A DNA stretch of 64,000 nucleotides from Blastobasis lacticolella (taxonomy: Eukaryota; Arthropoda; Insecta; Lepidoptera; Blastobasidae). The translations under genes were made by a program, and so were the position numbers. The first letter of the stretch is position 1, and every line of letters starts with the position of its first letter. The notes under the pieces were generated by a model. That model worked only from the letters and a program-made list of their open reading frames with translations, did not search any database and was not told where the DNA came from. Shown here one piece after another: positions 1 through 10,856 of the stretch. The stretch lies in contig LR990060.1 of the NCBI GenBank assembly GCA_905147135.1, positions 9,254,001 to 9,318,000 on the forward strand. Direction: 5' to 3'.

Positions 1-540
1 TTTGCTTCGTTTAACACACTATTTAAAATAAGTACCATCCTTCCTTTGAATAAAATGTTCTATATTTAGAGTACCCACTTTCCCTCCAGATACTGCTCAA
101 ATATTACACTACACTCAATTCTACAGTATACAATAAGAAGTTATGTCTATTACGTAGCTCTACTGTTCCAGTGTAATATCAGATTACCCAGTATACAAAT
201 CAGCTTGGGAATATCAAAACGTAATCAGTCATATTGTAGCGGTGCAATGGGCTGAAACAATTCCGCTCTGAAGCTTGATAAATACGCATGGTAAGTTAGT
301 CGAGCATGCTGGGTCATTGCAAAAAATGTTGAATATGGGAGTAGTTACCTTCTATGCTGAACAAAAATTAAATGTGTCATGCCCTTTTCCCGTAGGGGTT
401 GCGTAGCCCTACACAAAATCATATTTTACCTTGGTTTATCCTAACAAATCTCTTTAGCTTCTTTTACATTTATCATTTTCTTCAATGCCTGTTGTTTTCA
501 CTGTTGCTACCGATATGTACCGACTGTAGCCTGTATTTAT
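1..540. other. Unassigned AT-rich DNA
   Basis: No element end, motif or convincing coding region was recognised. Short open frames here lack any recognisable domain. Confidence 0.5.
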
Positions 541-591
541 GCTATAAAGTGTTCATTCATTCATTCAAAGAACTGATTTCTTTGATACCAT

Positions 592-1820
592 GTGAACGCT
601 ATTATAATAAGATTCCAACAGATATACAGAAATTTTGAGGTTAATAATTTATTACTGAATGGCAAGAAGACAAAATGTTTAAAATTCTCTTTGCCAAATG
701 TTAGATCAGTGCCCACTAATGTACAAATAAAAGGCGAAAATTGGAATCTTGTTGATTCTACAGTATTTTTAGGCTTTTCTCTTGATAATAGATTGCAATG
801 GGGTCCTCACATTGATAAATTGGCGAAAAGGCTAAGTTCTGCAGCATATGCTGTAAAGAAGATACGAGGTATTTCTGACGAGGCTACAGCAAGATTAGTT
901 TACTTTAGTTATTTCCACAGTATTATGGCCTATGGCATACTGCTGTGGGGACACGCTGCCGACTGGTACAATGTATTTGTACTGCAGAAAAGGCTATTCG
1001 CGCGATTTATCAATTGAGACCTAGAACTTCACTAAGAGATAAATTCAGGAATATTGATATAATGACAATACCGTCACAACATATATATGAGAACTTAATG
1101 TATGTTCATAAAAATTTACACTTATTTAAGAAGAATAGTGATCCTCATAATATTAATACGAGAAATAAAGATAAGCTTATTTATTATTATTATTTATTTA
1201 ATCCTTACAATATTTCGTACATTCAGTCTTACTTTTAGTTACCCTGCCAAACTGCATAACAGTTTGTTGGCAATGGTATTTCTCTCGTAATATAATCCGG
1301 ATAATGCTTACAACTGGTTAACAACCAACCCACATGAGCTAATCTTGTGCATATACAATAAATGGAGCCATACAGATAGATAATTACATACCCATATATT
1401 ACACCACTATACACCCCGGGATGGGTCCCAAGGTATACAACGGTGCAACACATGAGTATGAATACCGTGCGATGGCTGCACCCAAGTGGATGGACCCATT
1501 GAGCAACCGCCACACAGCACTACTTACACATCTGTAAATGTCTTTTCAACTTTTTCTTGAACACTGGCTTCGACAATTGCTCACTGCTTAGTAGGCTTGT
1601 TGCTGGTGCTTGTCGTCTAGCCAAAGTCCACAAATCATTTATGGGTCAATATGTATGCTTTTATAATAAGGTTCCAACAGATATTCAGATTATAATTGTA
1701 TTAAATGACAAAAGTCCACGGGACTGGACTGTGGTTCTATACAAGTGTTTATTTACTTTTAAGTTAGTATATAGGGCAACTACAATGCCTACTACTGAAT
1801 AAATAATTTTAAAAAAAAGA
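592..1820 (+). pseudogene. LINE family K reverse transcriptase C-terminus, interrupted
   Basis: This is the post-catalytic (thumb and C-terminal) part of a non-LTR reverse transcriptase. The frame from 634 reads LLLNGKKTKCLKF, then LGFSLDNRLQWGPHIDKLAKR, then SIMAYGILLWGHAADW, a run typical of jockey/CR1-type ORF2 proteins. The palm with YxDD is missing, so the copy is 5'-truncated and cannot be active. A second copy at 45040-45606 gives the uninterrupted order. Relative to it, this copy is split at about 1177 by a 415-bp insertion and resumes near 1593 (GTTGCTGGTGCTTGTCG). It has also lost about 85 bases after the GATATTCAG at 1679-1687. The 3' end is an A-rich tail near 1809-1820. At 592-632 it begins with a piece resembling the downstream YNKVPTDIQ segment, so the 5' edge is rearranged. 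Clade assignment is inference. Confidence 0.8.
1178..1592 (-). mobile_element. Insertion in LINE-K, minus-strand LINE-like 3' end
   Basis: The block is absent from the matching LINE-K copy at 45 kb, so it is an insertion. GCTT occurs on both sides, a possible short target duplication. Read on the minus strand it ends in a TAAATAATAATAATAAAT-like tail (1178-1200), as LINE 3' ends do. No domain was recognised in its 92-codon minus-strand frame. Confidence 0.6.
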
Positions 1821-2015
1821 TACCTTCCTTAAACACTTCAGAACTGTCACATAACTAGTTTTCGTTAATGGACAATACAATACTGTGGTTAATGGACATA
1901 CACATATACTGTCCGTTTGTCATGACAAAAATAGGCATGACATGACTACTACAGTCTTGACGCCGCCCATTTTGGATTGATGTCTACGTTCTTCCAAAAT
2001 TTCTCCCCATATACG

Positions 2016-2267
2016 GACTGCCATCTAACGCGACGCTGTTACCAGGGGAACCTAGCTAGATTGGACCATGGTTACACATTCAGTCACCCGCCTGAATGTG
2101 CAGGTTTCATAACGATATTTTCCCTCACCGTAGTAAGAGCATAGGTTAGTATTTAACTAATGTACATAACTTAGAAAAGAGTCATTGGTACATGGCCGCA
2201 GCGGGATTCGAAACCGATACCTCTCGCTTACGAGTCGGATACTTAACCGCCCGGCCACCGAGGCTCC
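2016..2267 (-). mobile_element. SINE-A copy, 3'-truncated
   Basis: On the minus strand the copy starts with a tRNA-like head: A-box-like GGTGGCCGGGCGGTTAAG and B-box-like GGTTTCGAATCCC, separated by CCGACTCGTAAGCGAGAGG. These are internal RNA polymerase III promoter elements of a tRNA-derived SINE. The body continues with TACATTAGTTGAATGCTAACC-like and ACATTCAGGCGACTG-like segments shared with the copies at 15.2, 40.6, 49.4 and 50.7 kb. The 3' part ending in AACGCCAAGATGAT is missing. The tRNA-like stem is diverged, so this is not a functional tRNA gene. Confidence 0.85.
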
Positions 2268-2599
2268 AAGTTTGAAACTGTAATATTCTGTTGTAAATCG
2301 GTGCCGGCTGTGAGTAGCGATGTTATTACACTGCGGCTATAACAGTTGTTAGCAATGGAACGCTGTAGCGTGACCTGCTGCCATCACGCCATTCTATAGG
2401 GCTCTCGCCAATGTGAAATTTTAATGCGCTCCAGACCATCTTCCTATGAAGTTATTCTTCGCATTTCCCATTTTACAACTGCGGGCAGGATATTAGATTT
2501 TGGGCGCAACCTACAATTTGAACGCGATTTTTGTGTGGGTTTTTGTACTTACTAGCTAATATAGAAGTCGTTGGTTGCTGAGTTGTAGCTTTTATTTGT

Positions 2600-2980
2600 A
2601 ACACCAGACTATGTAGGGCATCGTTGCTTCCGAACGGATAGAGCGATTTCGATGCGGAATTTTCTATTTGAAAACCAGTTTACTCGTTGGGTTAGTTACT
2701 AATTGGGTTAGGTTATCTATATTATTGGGTGTATGCTGTTATAAAATTGTAAAAAGGCCGTGTCTGTACATTAAAGATATTATATTAAACAATTGTCTGT
2801 GTAGGATTCTGGGACGTACCTATCTGGAAATACCCAAAAATTTTCTGTCTGTTCGCACATCACGCAAAAACTACGGAACGAATTTTGATTCAGTTTTGAT
2901 CGTCTGGTAGCTTGAAGTTCAGGGTAAAATCAAAGCCATAATTCTCCCCATAGCTCACGCGGGCGGAAACCTAGTAATAA
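2600..2980 (+). repeat. Dispersed repeat (GAACGGATAGAGCGATTTCGATGC type)
   Basis: The start GAACGGATAGAGCGATTTCG recurs in diverged form near 11310-11330 (GAACGGATGGATCGATTTGG). The end near 2950-2975 reads ACGCGGGCGGAAACCTAGT followed by AATAATAAAA. Such segments are widespread in lepidopteran genomes, but the family was not identified. No ORF of note. Confidence 0.45.
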
Positions 2981-3119
2981 TAAAACAAAAAGAAAGGGAC
3001 CTAAAACAATTACATCCGTAAACGCTACTGTCGCAACGCAGCTGCAGTGGCAATGCAGTGTGAATGAATTAGGGATCCGAAATTGCGTAACAATTTCGTA
3101 AAACTTTGTTTTTTAGCAG

Positions 3120-3235
3120 CCGCTACTACAATGCTTGCATAGTTGTGTTCCGGTTTGAAGGATAACGTAGCCAGCGAAATCACAGGTATGAGGCATTTCA
3201 TCTTAATCCTCACAGTGACAACGCAAATGCGGTCC
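3120..3235 (+). repeat. Dispersed repeat sharing GTGTTCCGGTTTGAAGGATA
   Basis: GTTGTGTTCCGGTTTGAAGG followed by ATAACGTAGCCAGCG matches GTTGTGTTCCGGTTTAAAGG at 50573-50610. The shared block looks like part of a LINE 3' region, but the parent family is not established. Confidence 0.45.
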
Positions 3236-3263
3236 TGCAGTTTTGTTAATTTTGTTGTTGTTG

Positions 3264-3362
3264 TAGTTGTAGGGTTGGTGAAGGGTAGGTGTAGGGTAGG
3301 TGTAGGGTAGGTGTAGGGTAGGTCTAGGGTAGGGTAGAACTAGGGGTAGGGTGGTGTAGGGT
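3264..3362 (+). repeat. GGGTAGGTGTA minisatellite
   Basis: Four tandem copies of an 11-bp unit GGGTAGGTGTA (last unit with CTA) are followed by irregular GGTAGGG units. The strand is strongly G-rich, with many GGG runs compatible with G-quadruplex folding. A related array lies at 45716-45865. Confidence 0.9.
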
Positions 3363-3621
3363 AAGAACGCTACGCGAATGAAGTCGCGCCGGGCCCACTA
3401 GTAATTTAATAAAATGAGAAAAGGCACAGAGACCAAAATGTTTTTCCATGTCAGGCGTGGATTATGGACATAGAAATTAAGCATGCTGTCATTTTACACT
3501 ACAAGACTTCTATACTTAGTTTCAAAGCGAAAGTACAAAAGTTATTACTGATTGCTCAAAGAGAATCCTAGTTGTAAATAATAACATACTATAGTTGATC
3601 TAGAAATTGTTAGTAAATGCG

Positions 3622-3866
3622 AATAATAATAATAAATAAATAATAAATAATCGTGGACAAATTCACACAGCGCCATCTAGCCCCAAAGTAAGCAAAGCTT
3701 GTGTTATGGGTGCTAGATAACTGATAAACTACTTATATACTTTTAAATACATACTAATTATACATAGAACATAAAATTCATCATTTCAATTTCTGCCCGG
3801 CCGGGAATCGAACCCGGGACCTCTTGCGTGGCAGACGTTGTTGACCACTGACCACTCAGGTCGTCA
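3622..3866 (-). mobile_element. SINE-B copy, near full length
   Basis: Minus-strand tRNA-like head with GAGTGGTCAGTGGTCAACA and B-box-like CGGGTTCGATTCCCGGCC. The body contains AGAAATTGAAATGATGAATTTT, CACCCATAACACAAGCTTTG and GGCTAGATGGCGCTGTGTGAA. The tail at 3622-3653 is an (ATTT/ATT)n run. The same order is seen at 18.1, 40.2 and 56.8 kb. It is a tRNA-derived, pol III-type non-autonomous element. Confidence 0.88.
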
Positions 3867-4134
3867 GAATAACTAGTAACTAATAACTAATAACAGAATA
3901 ACTACGATAAAATTAGTATAGACATGTAATGTTCAACCGAGCACGTAAACGCGCGCGAGCTCTTGTTCTTTTGACTTCTCTTCCCTTCCTAAAATTAAAT
4001 AGCGGCCACTCTCACTAGCGTTCGGTGTTACATTCGGAAATCAATATGTCGAAGAAGTTTGTTGTCATTTCTACTGGACCCCAAAAAAATCCTCGCTAAG
4101 ACGGAGCGCCGGGCAGGATTAGTATCAAAACACC

Positions 4135-4255
4135 ATCAACGGTCATCGGACATCAAAGGGTGGCACCGCATCCACTCCATTTAGGTTGCAGATGTCCTGC
4201 GACTATCACAAGTGTGTACGCGATACAGCTCGCACGGCAAGAGAGAGTTAGTTTC
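4135..4255 (+). repeat. Jockey-like LINE 3' fragment (GCACCGCATCC block)
   Basis: GGTGGCACCGCATCCACTCC with AGATGTCCTGCGACTATCAC matches the region at 49015-49120 (GCCGGCACCGCATCCGCCCC, AGATGTCCTGGACGACGG). Both end in CTCGCACGGCAAGAG- or CTCCCACGGCAATAA-like sequence. Interpreted as decayed 3' ends of the same LINE family. Confidence 0.5.
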
Positions 4256-4296
4256 TCTCTCCCAATATTAAGATGAAAAAGATAGCAGTATCTAAT

Positions 4297-4505
4297 ATCT
4301 GTCCAAACTGACTTGTCTTATTTGGTTAAGGAAATTATGTATTTAAATGGATAATGTGCAGCGGTATTCGTTGAAATTCACATTCTATGTGTTTCTTATA
4401 TAATTCTCGACATCTATACACAATATACGCAGCGTGATTGACACGGCAAGTCGCGATTTTGGGCTTTGTTTGTTCACCAAATAAGACAAGTCAGTTTAAA
4501 CAGAT
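4297..4505. mobile_element. MITE with ~30-bp terminal inverted repeats
   Basis: The left end ATCTGTCCAAACTGACTTGT runs on into CTTATTTGGT. The right end ACCAAATAAGACAAGTCAGT runs on into TTAAACAGAT. The two are inverted complements over about 30 bp with two mismatches. The 209-bp element has no coding capacity. A second member with the same termini lies at 59164-59340, and an internal fragment at 19493-19620. The transposase superfamily is unclear because no clean target duplication is visible. Confidence 0.75.
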
Positions 4506-5085
4506 CATAATTCGCTCCTTTTCTCGCTTATCGCGCGTTAGAGCAATTTGTACAAGCCAACACTATGGTGGCCATATTCCATCATTGTGGACCGTCTGTC
4601 CGCGTGCATCACTAGGCAATATGGTGTCCGGCATCAAAGTAGAATAGCACAAAACCCCTTACACTCATGGGTGTCGTACAAGGCGACTAATATATTCGAG
4701 GCAAAAGATCAAGAGTCTCCGTAGTCTGGAAAATGGGCAGCAGCGTTTTCTACTGTTATATTTAAACACTGCGATCTCCAATCCGCCTGCCAAGCGTGGA
4801 GATTATGGCAGTAACTTCCCCTTTCGTGGGAGAGGCCCTAAGTCCTGCAGTGGACTGTTACGGGCTGTGTTGATGAAACATAATATACGTAGCGTGATTG
4901 ATACGGCAAGTCGTGATTTCAGGCATTGTTTGTTCACCAAATAAGACAAGTCAGTTTAAACAGATCATATGTCGCTCCTTTTCTCGCTTATCGCGCGCTA
5001 GAGCAATTTGTACTAGCCACACTATGGTGGCCATATTCCATTATTGTGGACCGTCTGTCCGCGTGCATCACTAGGCAATTAAAAC
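4430..5085 (+). repeat. Local direct duplication split by a SINE-C
   Basis: 4430-4621 and 4882-5080 are the same sequence at about 95% by eye, beginning ACGCAGCGTGATTGACACGG / ACGTAGCGTGATTGATACGG and ending CGCGTGCATCACTAGGCAAT. Each contains the right half of the MITE plus 115 bp of its flank. A SINE-C copy fills the space between them. Confidence 0.85.
4623..4877 (+). mobile_element. SINE-C copy
   Basis: Starts ATGGTGTCCGGCATCAAAGT and ends CGGGCTGTGTTGATGA. Shared body marks: CACTCATGGGTGTCGTACAA, GGAAAATGGGCAGCAGCG, CTGCAGTGGACTGTTACGGG. All members start at the same GTGGTGTCCGG point and run about 255 bp to a GAT-rich tail. A fixed 5' end argues for a SINE-like family rather than randomly truncated LINEs. 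Resemblance to the lepidopteran Metulj-type SINEs is a guess from memory. Confidence 0.8.
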
Positions 5086-5354
5086 AGGGTATTACAGTAC
5101 GCGTGTTATAATAATATGTAACATTAATTCAGCACCTAATTACATATTATTACGGGCAATTATCCAAATCAGGCACACCGCAAACATGCATGCATTACAT
5201 TGAAACACTACGTATTTATTATGTAAATCAACCAATTTGGAAGCATTGTAACACTTTGATTGAAATGTGAGGGATTATTACGGTCTATGGCATGAATAAT
5301 TATATTATAATGTTTTAAACTATCGCGGTTATTATCATACATTGTAAGGATATT

Positions 5355-5434
5355 TTCCGGGTTTCCTATGGAAATAAATTCCTTGGAAATATCGGACTAC
5401 TCGTCAACAAAGGTACGAGGTAGGAAACCCGGAA
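5355..5434. repeat. 80-bp inverted repeat (foldback)
   Basis: Perfect 14-bp arms TTCCGGGTTTCCTA (5355-5368) and TAGGAAACCCGGAA (5421-5434) flank a 52-nt spacer. It could be a very small MITE or a transcribed hairpin. No second copy was found in the window. Confidence 0.7.
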
Positions 5435-5435
5435 C

Positions 5436-6690
5436 ATACTCTTAAAATGAACAATTATATTTCTATTATTTTTAGTAATTCGCTTACATATTTATTTACA
5501 AAAATGCTTTCGTAAAACCTTTTATTTAAAAAGGCTCGCCCGTCTGTCAGCACGGGGCCACGTGTATTTCCCCTTTTATCGTGTTTTCGCTTGCCTTGTC
5601 GAATAATAATAAATTTATCCTTGTATATTTTCAGTACAATTCAAAATCACTTTGTTGGTTTTCCTTTTAAAAATCACAATTAATTTTAGTGTAATTATTT
5701 ATTTTACAGATATTAATGCTAATACTAATTAGGGGGAAAAAATATAAATTAAAAAATAATATTTACAAATAAAAAACTTGCCTTAAGTTCCTTGAAGAAG
5801 GAATTGTTCCAAAGACGTGTCGCATTGCCTCACTGTATTACAAGGCTGATCCTTTTGCCAAGGTATTGTAAATTATTTTTAATATTATGAAGTTATTAAA
5901 TATTATTATTAATAAATATTATTATTAATTATGGATAGTTACCTCACTTGTAAAAAGAACTCAAATTCTCCGCTTTTATAGAAGTCTTGAATTATAAGGT
6001 ACTACTCAAATATGGTAAAAGCTGGATAGTTGCCTTACTTAAAAAAAAACTCGATTGGTAAGAAATATGTAACTAAGGTCTTAGACCGTCTATAATAGCC
6101 TATTTTTCTCTTATCGTGTAAATCCTGTTATATTTGACTTCTAAAAGGGGGATACTTGCCTCGTGGGACATTGTATTTTCATTTCATTTTCATTTAATTT
6201 CTTTATTAAGCACTATTTTAAAAACATAGTGTCTGTCAGACAGGATCCGCTTTACTGCTTTTTTTCCTATGGAATGGAATACAAACTTATGAATTTCACC
6301 CAATCTCGCGGCAATCGAAGACCTCTCGCCGCCGTAACAAAATTCTCCCATAATAATGAAAATAACGCCGCCGTGTATGCAGAATACATGCTCCGTTCAT
6401 TAAAAATGTACACTTGTATTATGGAAAAGCAGAGGCTCTGAATTATGCACGCGGGTCCGCTGTGGCATTATGCGAAATCACGGGATGTGACAGTATTTGT
6501 TAGCCTGAGGACTTGTTGGTAAAAGGGCCGTTAGATCCTTGTGTCGGCTAAACGTTTAGTCATCGTTTGTTGTGTGTGTTGGAAAGAATTTGTTGGACAA
6601 TTTAGGGTTGGGGTAACAGAAAGCGTGTTGGCTTTCGATTTACCGTTGGGAAAAATAGGAAGAAAACATACAGTAGGAAGTAGTAGAGAG
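5436..6690. other. AT-rich DNA with weak internal repeats
   Basis: Contains three diverged copies of GGATAGTTACCTCACTT at 5934, 6025 and about 6150, and short ATT runs near 5900. The 92-codon frame at 6163-6441 shows no recognisable domain and is not called a gene. Confidence 0.5.
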
Positions 6691-6830
6691 CTTCGGTGGC
6701 CTAGATGTCCGTGAATGAATGAACGAAACTAAATTTGTAACCATGATTCAATCTAGTCAGGATTTGCCAAATCCTAGGTCTGAGCGGCACGACAGCACAA
6801 CCGGGATATTAACGCCAAGATGATCGATCA
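6691..6830 (+). mobile_element. SINE-A copy, internally deleted
   Basis: Begins CTTCGGTGGCCTAGATGTCC (head remnant), skips most of the body, and resumes at TGTAACCATGATTCAATCTA. It ends with GCACAACCGGGATATTAACG and CCAAGATGATCGATC, the family 3' end. Confidence 0.75.
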
Positions 6831-7039
6831 TAAAGTAGTAAGTAGTATACCTACTTATCTAATTAGTTAAAACTTGAAACATGTTCCTGACACAGAATTT
6901 GCAGTAGCCCATTTTCTTGTTTACAGTCTACGGAGATCTTTTGGTCTGTAGCGAAGAACCCAAGATCTACGACAGCAACTGTGGTTAAGGGAAGTTTGGC
7001 TATACAGTATACTCTGCCGGTAGTTAAATGGCTAAAAAT

Positions 7040-7260
7040 TTCAAATTGATAACTTTGCTAGATTGAGAGTGAAGGTACTTAATGTAGAGTGCTCGTAAGA
7101 TAACTTGGCTGAAAATGGAACTAAATTTCACAGATACCCAACTAGAACAACTCCTAACAAAAATAATGACAGGGACGCCATATTTTAGGCGTACTCTACG
7201 TGCTACGTACTCATGTTGACATCTGTCAAGTCCAACTCTCATGTAACATGACAATTGATT
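7040..7260. repeat. Unclassified dispersed repeat
   Basis: GATAACTTGGCTGAAAATGG with following GGAACTAAATTTCACAGATA is shared, with changes, with 49186-49225 (GATAACTTTGCTGAAAATGG). Nature unknown. Confidence 0.35.
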
Positions 7261-7350
7261 TTTTTAATTTAAGGTTTTCAATTCCATTTAACGATAATTG
7301 AGCCGAATTCACCTTAATCTATCACTCATGATCACAGCCCCCTGCAGGAG

Positions 7351-8058
7351 TTTTTTTTTATACTACTTAGTGGCAAACAAGCTTACGGCCTGCCTGATGG
7401 TAAACAGTCACAGCAGCAAATGGACGTTTGCAATACCATCATCACCAACATCACATACGCGTTGCCGACCCCGTAAAAACCTTTTTACCTCTTTCTTGAA
7501 GAACTCCATGTTGTACTCTCCAGGGAAAACCTCTCCAGGATGTTCATTCCACAACCATAGTGTGCGTGAAAAAAAGTTCCTTTGGAACCGCACAGTTCGC
7601 GTCCAATTCCGCTCCAAGGTGTGAGGATGAACTCCCTGTCGGTGACGAGCGGTGCGATGATAGAATGTAGCTGTAGACATCATGTTAAACAGTTCTTCAG
7701 AACATACACCGTTGTATAAGCGGTAGAACATACAAAGGGAGGCGAAATCCCTCCTCTGACTCAGCGGCTCAATACCACTTGTGAGCATAATATCATCGAT
7801 AATTGTCACAGCGCGCTTTTGGTTCGAGTCACATGGACCAAGCTGATATGCCGGTGCTCCCGCCCATAGATGGGAGCAATACTCCAAATGGGGTCTGACT
7901 TGAGCCTTATATAGGAGAAGCCGTTGCCCCGGCGTAAAGTACTGCTTCCATCTGTTAAGCACACCCAGCTTTTATGATGCGAGCTTGACCTATTCTTCCA
8001 GATGACTGCGAAACTGGACGTCACTGGAGATGTCGACACCAAGGATATGTATGCTCTT
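7351..8058 (-). pseudogene. Jockey-type LINE (J1) 3' end with RT C-terminus
   Basis: A long minus-strand frame (7408-7962, extended upstream in a second frame to about 8058) encodes the C-terminal region of a jockey-clade-like ORF2 protein. It reads ILGVDISSDVQFRSHLEE, then GQRLLLYKAQVRPHLEYCSH, then RDFASLCMFYRLYNG, TVRFQRNFF and FPGEYNMEFFKK. The RT palm is missing, so it is a 5'-truncated copy. The change of frame near 7962 is a decay mark. The 3' end carries an A-run (T-run at 7351-7359 on the plus strand). Its 5' break at about 8058 joins a SINE-C copy directly. Related copies: 14342-14704, 38377-38590, 42795-43012 and 52448-53462. Confidence 0.88.
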
Positions 8059-8284
8059 AGACATAGGGCCACTTTCACCAAAGGGGAGGTTATTGCCACA
8101 ATCTCCACGCTCGGTGGGCGTGTTGGAGATCACAGTGTTACAAATATTACAATGGAAAACGCTGCTACCCAATTTCCAGACCACGGAAACGAGATCTTTT
8201 GCCTTGAAAACTTGAGTCGCCTTTTACGACACCCACGAATGTAAGTGGTTGGAGCTATCCTACTCTGCCGGACACCACACGGCC
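8059..8284 (-). mobile_element. SINE-C copy, 3'-truncated
   Basis: On the minus strand it starts GGCCGTGTGGTGTCCGGCAG and runs through GGGTGTCGTAAAAGGCGACT to the GGAGATTGTGGCAATAACCT block. It stops where the J1 fragment begins, and the CTGCAGTGGACTG and GAT tail are missing. Confidence 0.85.
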
Positions 8285-8726
8285 ATAATCTATCACTAAT
8301 GCAAATCAAAATCCGAAATGTACACTAAACGTGGTCTAGAATAGCAACAGACTGGTTGCCCGAATATAAATTAATAGCCGAGGTTGCATTCCGAACGTTG
8401 CTGTTTGCATGTTGCATTTTAAATTGGAGTCCTATTTCATAATGGCCGTGTTCATATTCATAGGTATTAATGGGGTGCATTAACAGTTATCGGTTGTATA
8501 ATTATGGGATGGCACAAACAGCTGGAGCGGCCAAAATTTCGGTTTAGATTCCTCATACTATTTGGTTTATTACCTTTGGGCCCGTTATAGACTGCGGGTG
8601 CGGTAGGTTATCCTACGTCATCGAGTACAAGAAAATATCTGCTTTGTATCGATAGTAGAACCCCATGAAAACATGCTCGGTCGGTGATGAGACAAACACT
8701 TTTTTAATTTCCACTTAGGTAGAGGT

Positions 8727-8985
8727 TGTTTTTTTATTTTTAGACAAGACAGGCATTTGACTGCCATCTCACCTGTTGGTAAGTGACGATGCGGCTGAAG
8801 ATGAAGCATGCCCGTCTTGGAACAGCCTATTCACTCTAGCCTTGAAGGCATCCAGATTATGTTGATCAGGGAACACACTCGCAGGCAACGCGTTCCATTT
8901 CTTAGCCGTGCGCATTATAAAGGATATCTTGAATATCTTGGATAGACCCTCCAGAATCAACAGGGGCAACAGTAACTAGCTGATC
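8727..8985 (-). pseudogene. Jockey-like LINE (J3) 3' end
   Basis: Minus-strand reading gives RTAKKWNALPASVFPDQHNL and DAFKARVNRLFQDGHASSS, the extreme C-terminus of a jockey-like ORF2. A 3' UTR and an A-rich tail (T-run near 8727-8738) follow. It is strongly 5'-truncated. Other J3 ends are at 10925-11040, 17475-17604, 40384-40512 and 63560-63655. Confidence 0.8.
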
Positions 8986-9052
8986 TGCCAAACCCTGGAT
9001 AATGGTTCAAGCCGTCGCGTGCGAGAGCACAACCGGGACATTAACACCAACA
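8986..9052 (+). mobile_element. SINE-A 3' fragment
   Basis: GCTGATCTGCCAAACCCTGG, GTGCGAGAGCACAACCGGGA and CATTAACACCAACATGAT are the family 3' end. Head and body are missing. Confidence 0.75.
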
Positions 9053-9162
9053 TGATTTTTTATTACTCATATTGGACATTCAAAAGCAGCGCTAGTGTAA
9101 TGGTAATGTGTATGGGTACTTCAATAGAAGCCCAAAAAAAAAAAATGAATAGATAAATGAAT

Positions 9163-9240
9163 CAACACATGCTTTGCTTACTTTGGGGCTAGATGGCACT
9201 GTGTGAATTGTCCAAGTATATTTACTATATTAATTTATTA
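9163..9240 (+). mobile_element. SINE-B 3' fragment
   Basis: ACATGCTTTGCTTACTTTGG, GGCTAGATGGCACTGTGTGA and an AT-rich tail mark the 3' third of SINE-B. Confidence 0.75.
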
Positions 9241-9244
9241 CCAT

Positions 9245-10029
9245 CTAATTATTAGTTTTTAGTAAAAAAAATCTGTTAGTAGTATACTCGTATAAACTCT
9301 CTAGTTTAGATATAGTGAAAGAAGTGACCACCAAGATGACGAGATAGACGAGGGTTAAATGACATAAAAAAAAAAATACTCAACCAGTCTCCGGGCTACC
9401 AGTGGAAGACTTTGGTTAGCCTCACTTCGCCAACGGTGTTAGGAGACACACCTGCAATGGCGAGCTCGTTGTATGAAAGTTCGGGCCTTAAAGTTCGAAT
9501 TCACAAAGTAAAAAATCCAGTTCCCGGATTTTGAGCGGTTAAGCAACCTTGGTTATTGTTCTTGCAAACACATTTCCACCAGACCAGTGTCTGTGTCGTT
9601 ACACTAGGTTTAAAAATTTGTCCCTACGTTTTCTCTACTCCATTTCATTGTCCATTCCATTGCAGTAACATGAATTCTGTCTTGTCGGATGTAATTCAAC
9701 AAAACCAATCACAATTCGTGGAATCAAAACTACGACAGATGAATTAATTAACAGATGAAATGGATTCATTGAAAATAGATTACCTAATAATGAATTCACT
9801 AGAACGCAAACGACCGGCATGCCGTTTCCCACGGTTCCTCATTCCGTACGGATTCCATGTTATACATAATGAAAATGTAGTGCTGAAAGCATACCCCGTT
9901 ATGATTACATAATTTAGTGTGCATAATAGATATTGGGGAGTATCTATGAAAACCTCTGATAGGTATTACCTATGAAATTAGCGTTTTGTATGGCGAAAAT
10001 AACGGAAACTGGAATTTTCATACAAGAGA
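9245..10029. other. Unassigned DNA
   Basis: No repeat end or coding domain recognised. Short frames at 9556-9832 overlap on both strands and show no motif. Confidence 0.45.
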
Positions 10030-10275
10030 TCCTTACACCTTGGGACCAAATTGGTCGCGGTGAGGTTTCAAAGGAACTTTCTCCCACGCCTACAGAGGTG
10101 GTGAAATGAACTACCTGGAGAGGTTTTCCCTGGAGAGTACGACATAGTACAAAAGGTTTTTACAGGGTCGGCAACGCGTGAGTGATCCCCTGTTATTGCA
10201 ACGTCCATAGGCTGTGGTGACTGCTATCCTGCAGGCCGTGAGCTTGTTTGCATCAGTATTTACATCAGTATTGAA
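10030..10275 (+). pseudogene. J1 LINE 3' fragment, decayed
   Basis: The order is that of J1 3' ends: ACACCTTGGGACCAAATTGG, GAGGTTTTCCCTGGAGAGTA, TTTTTACAGGGTCGGCAACG, GCAGGCCGTGAGCTTGTTTG. Frameshifts and stops remove any frame. Confidence 0.78.
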
Positions 10276-10279
10276 AAAA

Positions 10280-10856
10280 TAACTTTTTTAAATTTGTTAG
10301 AAACGGCCAATCTGAGTACGATGAAACTTTGTAGGTATAATCAAACAACATTAAGATAACTGGTGCATAGCATTCCATTTTGATAACAACCCTTTTTATA
10401 AAATTACATCTCATTAAAGAGGCAAAACTGACGACAAATTAAAAGTATTCTCAAATCCATGTAGAAATCATTTTTATTCAATTTTAGGGACTTACTCGCA
10501 TATAAGCTTACCCTATATTCTAAATCAAGTATTAATATTTACATGATATGTGTAAATAAATATATTTAAGAAAATGTGTAATTTCGAAAAAAAAACGGAA
10601 ATTTCATATGTAAGGTGACATATGAAACTATCACGATACTTTGCTTATTATCTGTACTTTATATTGAAAAAAATATTGTTGAATTCATGTCATACAAACC
10701 TGCAACAAACAGTGGCTATCGCCATAGCGCAGGCACGAATCCTCACCTTTTCTTGGCCATGTCTCGCGACGAGGAGATGTCTCTGTAGAACGTCTTGTGG
10801 TAGGGTAGGCTGGTATAGGAGGACGCACTTAAGTTATTAGCTGATGTATTAAAAAA
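10280..10856. other. Unassigned AT-rich DNA
   Basis: No element or gene recognised. The 72-codon frame at 10622-10840 starts with ATG but shows no domain. Confidence 0.45.
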
